Assembly (NCBI GenBank): GCA_963383645.1
Contig: OY726561.1
Location: 30,298,826-30,362,825 of the forward strand
Source: Muscardinus avellanarius
Lineage: Eukaryota > Chordata > Mammalia > Rodentia > Gliridae
Direction: 5' to 3'
DNA: 64,000 nucleotides
Shown here: in pieces, positions 58,011 through 64,000 of the stretch
Layout of the letters: every line of letters begins with the position of its first letter
Position numbering within the stretch: the first letter of the stretch is position 1
Position numbers and translations under genes: made by a program
Notes under the pieces: model-generated
Databases searched by the model: none
What the model was told of the DNA's origin: nothing
Seen by the model: the letters and a program-made list of their open reading frames with translations, nothing else

Positions 58011-58055
58011 CTTCTCTGTCGAATCCTGACAACACAATTAATACAAGGACTTTGG
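57430..58055 (+). repeat. Ancient LTR-like repeat, microsatellite-expanded
   Basis: 'gacagtttatgtttcaacctgattgg', 'tatccagtcagttgaaagcctagatc', 'ttcaggccttcagacttcgactgg', 'ctccataattgcatgagccaattctcac', AATAAA and the ending 'gaatcctgacaacac' belong to a common old mammalian repeat. TATC, AT and TG arrays occupy 57826-58010. Confidence 0.6.
57826..58010. repeat. (TATC)n, AT-rich palindromic and (TG)n compound array
   Basis: TATC to about 57861, self-complementary 'atatattatatatat' steps at 57895-57976, then TG to 58010. Confidence 0.93.
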
Positions 58056-58159
58056 AGCAATGCTCAGATATTATTGGCTTCAGTAAAAAGTAACTATAGT
58101 ATCATAATTGGTATTCATATCACATACAGCCCTAATAGAATGTCCATGTCCTAAATGAA

Positions 58160-58670
58160 ATTAACAAAAGTAACTTTACTACTCTTTTACAGAACTATTA
58201 TAATAGAATATTTGCTTATCATTTATTTGTGAGAATGAAAAAGCAATAAACCTTCCACTTACTTTATTATCATTGGGATAGTGAAGGAAAAACATCAGCA
58301 AACACTTTGAATAAAGCCACTTGAATCAGGATAGACTTAAATGTTTTCCATAATTCACAAAGTAGAGATGATTTCCTGGTATGGGACTTTTTATGATAAG
58401 GTATCTACATAATTAAAGATAATGGAAGTGATGAGAAAATTGAACATAATTAATATGAGTAAAAATGAAACCTATATAAACTAAACATAAAATTAGAATG
58501 CACTTCAAAGATCATAAGTCAATAAGAAAAGAATAAATTCAGTCAAATTTGAAAATGTGAATCCTATCATTGGTCTGATACATATCCAGATGAGTTAGTA
58601 TTATTTATACTACATGGTCTAAAAGGACCAGAGCAATATGTGTATCTCTTTTGTAAGTTCAATAATTATT
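58160..58670. other. AT-rich stretch, nothing recognised
   Basis: No feature recognised. Confidence 0.45.
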
Positions 58671-58674
58671 TCAA

Positions 58675-58869
58675 GCTGAGAATGGTGGTACATGCTTGTA
58701 ATCACAGTACCTGGGAGAATGAGACAGGAGGAACACAGGTCTGTGGCCATCCTCAGCAACTTATTAAGGCCTTTTGCAACTTAATGAGACCCTCTTTCAA
58801 AATAAAAAATAAAATAGGGCTGGGGTGTAGATCAGAGGTACAGTGCCCTAAGTTCAGTATCCAGTGCCA
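58675..58869 (+). repeat. SINE, B1-dID-like copy
   Basis: From 'agctgagaatggtggtacatgc' to 'ttcagtatccagtgccac'. 'aattatttca' at 58661 and 58879 is the target duplication. Confidence 0.9.
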
Positions 58870-59085
58870 CATAAAAGAATTATTTCACTAATGTAAATAC
58901 TGACTTTATTTCCAAGTTATATTTTCTTTGGGGAACATCTAAAAAGAATTTATATGTCATATATATGATGCTAGATATGGAGAATTTTCCCCATAAACTT
59001 TGGCCTTGACCACCATATGATTTACTTTGATTAATAGACATATATTCTGAGATAAAAAAACATCTTTACCAACATGACTGAGATA

Positions 59086-59130
59086 CCAAATATATATATG
59101 TAAATAAATATATATATATATGCATATATA
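59086..59130. repeat. AT-rich microsatellite
   Basis: Imperfect TA array with 'gtaaataaa' interruptions. Confidence 0.88.
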
Positions 59131-59185
59131 TCATAGATAATTCTAACACAATATCCATAAATTAAATAAAATTAGCCAAAAACCA

Positions 59186-59224
59186 CGTGCGCGCGCGTGT
59201 GTATGTGTGTGTGTGTGTGTGTGT
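59186..59224. repeat. (CG)n(TG)n alternating tract
   Basis: 'cgtgcgcgcgcgtgtgtatg' followed by TG, a Z-DNA-prone sequence. Confidence 0.92.
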
Positions 59225-59464
59225 GAACACATTTTCTCCTGAACATTAAATCAGTCATGGCGATCCCACTGCACTTTGCTTTGGATTAACAACACCATTA
59301 GTTATAGTTTGTGATATTTAAATAAAAATATACTAGGGGAAAATTTTCATTTCAAAAGAACATACCAAACTTTAAGCAGAGATATTTTTTGCCTCACATG
59401 TTCTTCCACAACCATTTTGTGCATGTTCTGAAGAAATGAAGCTCTGAAATATAGAAACCTTCTA

Positions 59465-59823
59465 ATATGGTTTGAATGTCGCTTCCAAAACTCATGTTGA
59501 AATTTAATTTCTATTGCAATAGCATTAAAAGGAGGGGCTTTAAAGAGGTGATTAGGCCCTGGGAATCGACCATCCTCATGAATTAATTAATGCCACTCTT
59601 CAGGGAGTGGGGCACTTTATGAAAGAGTGGATTTCTGATCAGGATGAGTCCTGCTGATTCACTCTTTGTCTCCTGTGTGCTCGCTTGTACTCCTACCCTG
59701 CCTGATGCAGCATGAAAGCTCTCAACAGTGCTTTGGAATTTCCCAACTTTCAAAATTATAACAAATAAATATTTTTTCTCTAAATTCAGTTTGAAGTGTT
59801 TTGTTATAGCAGTAGAAAATGGA
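59465..59823 (+). repeat. MaLR-type LTR
   Basis: 'atatggtttgaatgtcgc', 'aaaactcatgttgaaatttaatt', 'agaggtgattaggc', 'cctcatgaattaattaatgcc', AATAAA near 59763 and the end 'gttttgttatagcagtag' match a MaLR (MST/MLT1-like) LTR. Confidence 0.8.
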
Positions 59824-59826
59824 AGA

Positions 59827-60006
59827 AGCCAGGCATGGTGGCACATTTTTGTAATCCCAGTACTTGGGAGTCTGAGACAGGAGAATCTCAGGTTTGAGGC
59901 CACCCTCAGCAACTTAATGAGGGTCTGTTTCAAAATCAGGAAATAAAAATGGCTAGGTGTATAACCTGGAGGTAGAGTACCCATGAGTTCAATACCTAGG
60001 ATTAAA
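59827..60006 (+). repeat. SINE, B1-dID-like copy
   Basis: From 'agccaggcatggtggcacat' to 'ttcaatacctaggatt', inserted at the end of the LTR. Confidence 0.9.
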
Positions 60007-60017
60007 GAAAGAATAAA

Positions 60018-60193
60018 AAAGAAAGTTAACATGGACATTCCGTATTGAGAGGAAGGGAAAAGGAAAAGCAGGGGAGGGGAGGGCACCAAGTACATGTGAA
60101 TATATGCCATTGTCAACATGATCCACATTATAATGTGAGACTATAGTATACCCCAAAAAATAAATAAATAAAATGCCAATCAAAAGAAACATA

Positions 60194-60232
<39 letters not shown>

Positions 60233-60233
60233 A
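60018..60233 (+). mobile_element. LINE-1 3' end, second 3'-UTR type, with (AAAT)n tail
   Basis: 'aagttaacatggacattccg', 'ggggagggcaccaagtacatg', 'cacattataatgtgagac', then A-rich steps and an (AAAT)n run at 60187-60233. Confidence 0.85.
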
Positions 60234-60245
60234 ATACTATCTTTA

Positions 60246-60443
60246 GCTGGGTGTGGTGGCACACACTTGTAATCCCAATACTCGGACGACTGAGACAGGA
60301 AAATAGCAGATTCTCAGCCAGGGTCAGTTACTTAGTGAGGCCCTTCAAAACTCAGATCCTGTTTCAAAGTAAAGAATAAAATATAGGGCTGGGGTTGTAG
60401 CTCAGAGTTAAAATGACCCTGGATTCAATCCCCAGTACCACAA
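60246..60443 (+). repeat. SINE, B1-dID-like copy
   Basis: From 'agctgggtgtggtggcacac' to 'caatccccagtaccac'. 'aaaatactatcttt' at 60230 and 60476 is the duplicated target. Confidence 0.93.
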
Positions 60444-60444
60444 A

Positions 60445-61060
60445 CATATATAAACAAATAATAAAATAAGATAATAAAATACTATCTTTTGCATTAGTGG
60501 TGCAAAATAAAGCAATAAAGATGTTGAGTAGAAACACAGAAAAGGCCTAGCTCTTTCATATTTCTGAAGTAGTTTACCAGCCTACCTAGTCCATATCTTT
60601 TTCTCAGTAACATAAAATAAATACAATTACCAATTAATGAAAGACGCACATTCTGAAAAGTGTATTATTAGGACTTTGTGTTATGAAAATATCACAAAGT
60701 ATGACTGTAGCAAACTAGGTGGTACAGGTCAGTCACTGGATGTGGACTATTGATGCCATCAAGAGATCTGGTAAACAGACTCTTGTTGGAATTTCCCACC
60801 ATGCTGCTTTACAGTATATATATAAAATTATCAATAAAGGATCATGCTCTAAAAGAATGATAAGAAATAGAATACAGGTGAGTATATGAAGTAGTAACAT
60901 AGTCGTTTATTATTATTATCAAGTATTAGGCTTTATATATAATCAGATGTGCTATACTTTCATAAATTGACATTGCAATTGGTTTTTTACACCAGCACCA
61001 CCACAATTTTAATGCATTGAGCTGACATTATGATCATCATGTTATTATAACAATACATAG
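60445..61060. other. AT-rich stretch, nothing recognised
   Basis: No feature recognised before the solo LTR. Confidence 0.45.
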
Positions 61061-61067
61061 GCATGAC

Positions 61068-61474
61068 TGTTGGGGTCTGCACAACCGCCTGACAGAACTT
61101 TCGATGAATCAGCAACATGTAGTGCCGAGCGGATATGGAGGGCATAACTACTCCCCTTGGCCCCGCTAGCCCAATTTGGTAATGTTGAACCTTATTGGCT
61201 CAAATAATGCTTCCATGCTTGTGAACCCTTCGTACATTGGATAATGATTGGCTGCAAGTTATGTACTTTGCACATGCAAGAGTGACCTTTAGCTTGATAG
61301 GTTAAAATAGTTTCCTGTTGGAAATCCTCCTTGTGGTTTTTTGCTTTAAATTGGGTTGCCTGAGAGAAATAAACGAGATCCTGCTTGACTCGACTCCTGG
61401 CTTGTCGTGTGCTCCTGTTCGGGCCATGGCACTCTCTCCTTCTCAGCCCCACCACTGACGGGCTGGACCCGTCA
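61068..61474 (+). mobile_element. Solo retroviral LTR
   Basis: A 407-bp unit beginning TGTTGGGGTCTG and ending GGACCCGTCA, flanked by a perfect 6-bp duplication CATGAC (61062-61067 and 61475-61480). It has inverted CCAAT boxes (ATTGG near 61194, 61236 and 61247) and AATAAA at 61368-61373, placing R/U5 after it. No gag, pol or env adjoins, so the interior was lost by LTR recombination. Six-base duplications favour a class II (betaretrovirus-like) element. Confidence 0.88.
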
Positions 61475-61639
61475 CATGACTACCTATTTATTTAAGCTCT
61501 TGAACCCAAAACTATCCTAAGTGATAAAATTCAGATATACTCTGAGGTTTGGTGGCATGCTTTACTCAGTAAAAATTAAGCTCATATTTTTTTTGGCTTT
61601 TATTACATTTATTAAAGGTTTTTGAAAGTTCTAGCCAGG

Positions 61640-61680
61640 TGTTATGGTTTAGATCCAGAATGTCCCCTTAAAATTCATGT
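61640..61680 (+). repeat. 5' stub of a MaLR-like LTR
   Basis: 'ttatggtttagatccagaatgtcccc' matches the opening of the LTR at 29815. It stops where the inverted L1 begins. Confidence 0.5.
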
Positions 61681-61684
61681 ACTT

Positions 61685-62645
61685 ATTGATTTATTATATA
61701 TTTATTTATTTATCTGTTTTACATGTACTTATTCACATGTACTTGGTGCCCTCCCCTCCCCTGCTTTTCCTTTTCCCTCCCTCTCAATACTGCATGTCCA
61801 TGTTAACTATGTTATCTTCACATCTATATACATATTCAAATGTAGTTTTTCCTTTAATTAACCTTTTCTTTCTGGCTTTGCTGAGATTTCCCGTCCATTA
61901 TCTGAAGTCCCTCTAGTATCCCTAATGCTCCCTAGTTTAAGCATATTAAAGAAAACATATGTCCCTTCTCTTTCTATACTTGGTAATCTCACTTTACATA
62001 ATGTTCTCCAGGTCTTTCCATCTTCTTGTGAATGACATGATTTTGTTCTTCTTTATTGCTGAGTAGAATTCCATTGTGTGTCTTTCCCATACTTTTGCAA
62101 TCCATTCATCTACTGATGAAGACTAAAGAGAAAGCCTACAGAATGGGAGAAGAGCTTTACTAGCTACCACTCTAATAGAGGGTTAATATCCAGAATATAC
62201 AAAGAGCTCAAAAGACTCTACACTAGCAAAACAAACCACCCAATTAAGAAGTGAGCAACTGAATTGAATAGACATCTCACAAAAGTAGAGATACAAATGA
62301 CCAATAGATAGATGAAAATATGTTCAATATCATTGTCCATCAGGGAGATGCAAATCAAAACTACACTGAGATTCCATCTAACTCCAATCAGGGTGGCAAG
62401 CATAAAGAAATCAAATAACAACAAATGCTGGTGAGGATATGGCAAAATAGGATCTCTTTTACATTTTTGGTGGGAGTGCAAACTAGTTCAGCCACTATGG
62501 AGATCAGTGTGGATATTCCTTAGAAAACTGGGAATGGGTCCACCATGTGATGCAGCTCTACCACTCCTGGGTATCTTTCCAAAGGGGTTGAAATCAGAGA
62601 ACTACAGTAACATATGCATACCCATGTTCATAGCAGCACAATTAA
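61685..62645 (-). mobile_element. LINE-1 with 5' inversion (twin priming)
   Basis: 61685-62118 is complemented L1 3' UTR and ORF2 end ('acttggtgccctcccctccc' to 'ccattcatctactgatga'). At about 62120 the text flips to sense ORF2 ('gcctacagaatgggagaagag', 'ggagatgcaaatcaaaac', 'cactcctgggtatctttcc') ending 'atagcagcacaatt'. These join at adjacent positions in L1, the signature of twin priming. Confidence 0.88.
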
Positions 62646-62754
62646 GTTTGTATTTTAACTCGATTCTTTCTAGCCTCAATTCTTCCCATTATAAAATGCA
62701 TTATTCCAAGAGACCAATAGCAAAGTATTACACTTCTTCAAATTGGGACTTTTT

Positions 62755-62935
62755 GCCGGGCATGGTGGCACACGCTTGTAATCCCCGCACTTGTGAGGTG
62801 GAGGCAGGAGGATCGTGCAGGTTCAAAGCCAGCCGTGTTGGCTTAAGAGACTCTGTTCCCAAATAAAAATAAAAATAAAATAGGTCTGGGAGTATAGCCC
62901 AGAGGCAGAAGGGCTTCCAAGAACCCCATTACCAC
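62755..62935 (+). repeat. SINE, young subfamily, with target duplication
   Basis: From 'gccgggcatggtggcacacgc' to 'aaccccattaccac'. CAAATTGGGACT occurs at 62739-62750 and 62936-62947. Confidence 0.95.
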
Positions 62936-62949
62936 CAAATTGGGACTGT

Positions 62950-63755
62950 TTCATTTTCATTGTTACTGAATAATCTCAATTGATTTACCTGGGATGGATG
63001 TAAGCCCTGTGGTAACCAGAGTCATTACTAGATTCAATTTTACTGTTTATTTTAATATACCACAATTCATATTTAACAAAAAGGCTTGAATATAATAAGA
63101 AAGTATCTTTATTAATCATGTTTCTGTTGGCTCAATTATTCTGGACATTTTCCTATAGTGCACTTTTAAAAACACATTAAGCAATAAACTCCTTTCATGT
63201 CATATTAAGTTCTTCTATTCCATTCCATAAAATAAATATTCATTTTCAAAATAAGATTGCATCGATTTTTCACAAAAGTATTTTAATAACATTTACTGTG
63301 TCAGCATTTTGAGTTAGTACTGTGCAAAACTCAGCGGTTTTGGTTCAGGGAAAAGTGACCCCAGGCTTTCATGCTGAGTCTCCAAATAATGTAGCATCTA
63401 GCAATGACACTTCAGCCAAATTGATTGTAATTTTCATAGCTCTGTTGGTTAACTACCCCGATTTCCCTTTTCTCTGGTATGTGTTCTTTTTCCGTCTTTT
63501 GTTCTCTGGGACAAACTTTAATATTCTCATCACATGAGGCAGTCTTACATTTCCACATAAGAGCTTGGGAAAAGAGGAAGCCAAGAAGTGATATTTCTTT
63601 AAATTAAATCTTGAGGTGGCTTTGTGAGAGCACCTGGGATCAATAGTTCTCTGAATGAGTGAAATAATGCATGCACCAGGACCCCTCAATTTGAGAACTT
63701 TATTCATAAAGCTATTATAAGATTTCTACATACATCCAGTATTTTTAGAATGCTA
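62950..63755. other. Intergenic stretch, nothing recognised
   Basis: Opposing frames of 71-84 codons at 63322-63707 have no recognisable features. Confidence 0.45.
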
Positions 63756-63759
63756 TTTC

Positions 63760-63900
63760 TTTGTAAAGGATATTCACTTCAATTAACTTGATCTTCACAA
63801 TTCTCTAAAGCAGGCAGGGAAGTATTCATATTTTTCATTTTTTACAGATGGTTAAGCCTGTAAAAATGTTACAACTCCAGAGCCATGGTGTAGCTTTTTT
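63760..63900 (+). repeat. MIR element remnant
   Basis: 'cttgatcttcacaattctctaaagcaggcagg' and 'atttttcattttttacagatggttaagc' correspond to the conserved MIR core and 3' half. Confidence 0.65.
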
Positions 63901-64000
63901 CTTCTGTAAGAAATAAAACCACCTCTAATTTAACAAAAGGCAGCGCTTTGAAATGTAATAGCTCCACTCTATTTTTAATTTTGTCATTATAGAGAAATAT

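Noticed and set aside
59583..60128. 181-codon minus-strand frame
   Set aside because: It runs through a MaLR LTR, a SINE and an L1 3' end. The composite peptide is a repeat artefact.

Overview
This is AT-rich, CpG-poor mammalian DNA, almost certainly from a rodent of the squirrel-related clade (squirrels, mountain beaver, dormice). The evidence is about 45 copies of a dimeric SINE that joins a B1/7SL-like left half to an ID/tRNA-like right half, the B1-dID layout. There are no recognisable mouse/rat B2 or B4 elements. Rodent-type LINE-1 3' ends are common, alongside older mammalian L1M, L2, MIR and MaLR remnants. The species cannot be fixed from sequence alone. Repeat names and orientations come from recognising conserved text, without a library search.

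Only one intact gene is visible: a single-exon odorant receptor of family OR14 at 42569-43501 (+). A good 3' splice acceptor lies 24 bases before its ATG, and a young SINE is inserted just upstream. The main gene remnant is on the minus strand between about 22.9 and 36.9 kb. It consists of four well-supported exons and one tentative exon of an unprocessed, dead ABCC (multidrug-resistance-protein type) transporter. The exons are in the right order and mostly keep splice sites, but carry stop codons, frameshifts and a damaged Walker A motif.

Layout. 0-4.8 kb: SINEs, CA arrays and a MIR. 4.8-9.1 kb: a long 5'-truncated minus-strand L1 keeping ORF2 endonuclease and reverse-transcriptase remnants, with a SINE inside. 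9.3-22.8 kb: SINEs, L1 3' ends, an L2 piece, and long stretches with nothing recognisable. 22.9-36.9 kb: the ABCC pseudogene, with MaLR, L1M, L2, SINE and microsatellite insertions in its introns. 37-42 kb: SINEs and L1 pieces, one with a twin-priming inversion. 42.2-43.5 kb: the OR14 gene. 43.5-52 kb: repeats and plain AT-rich DNA. 52.6-54.6 kb: a GC-rich composite element. 55-64 kb: L2, LTR-like repeats, a solo retroviral LTR, a second twin-primed L1 and SINEs.

The most unusual object is the insertion at 52653-54558, flanked by a perfect 12-base duplication. Read on the minus strand, it has a GC- and CpG-rich array of 50-bp monomers arranged as 100-bp dimers. A short unique segment follows, then about 170 bp resembling the local LINE-1 3' end and an A-rich tail. 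That is the architecture of an SVA-like composite non-autonomous retrotransposon, or of an L1 with a monomeric 5' UTR and a large internal deletion. Most predicted open reading frames in the window, including those across this array, are repeat artefacts.
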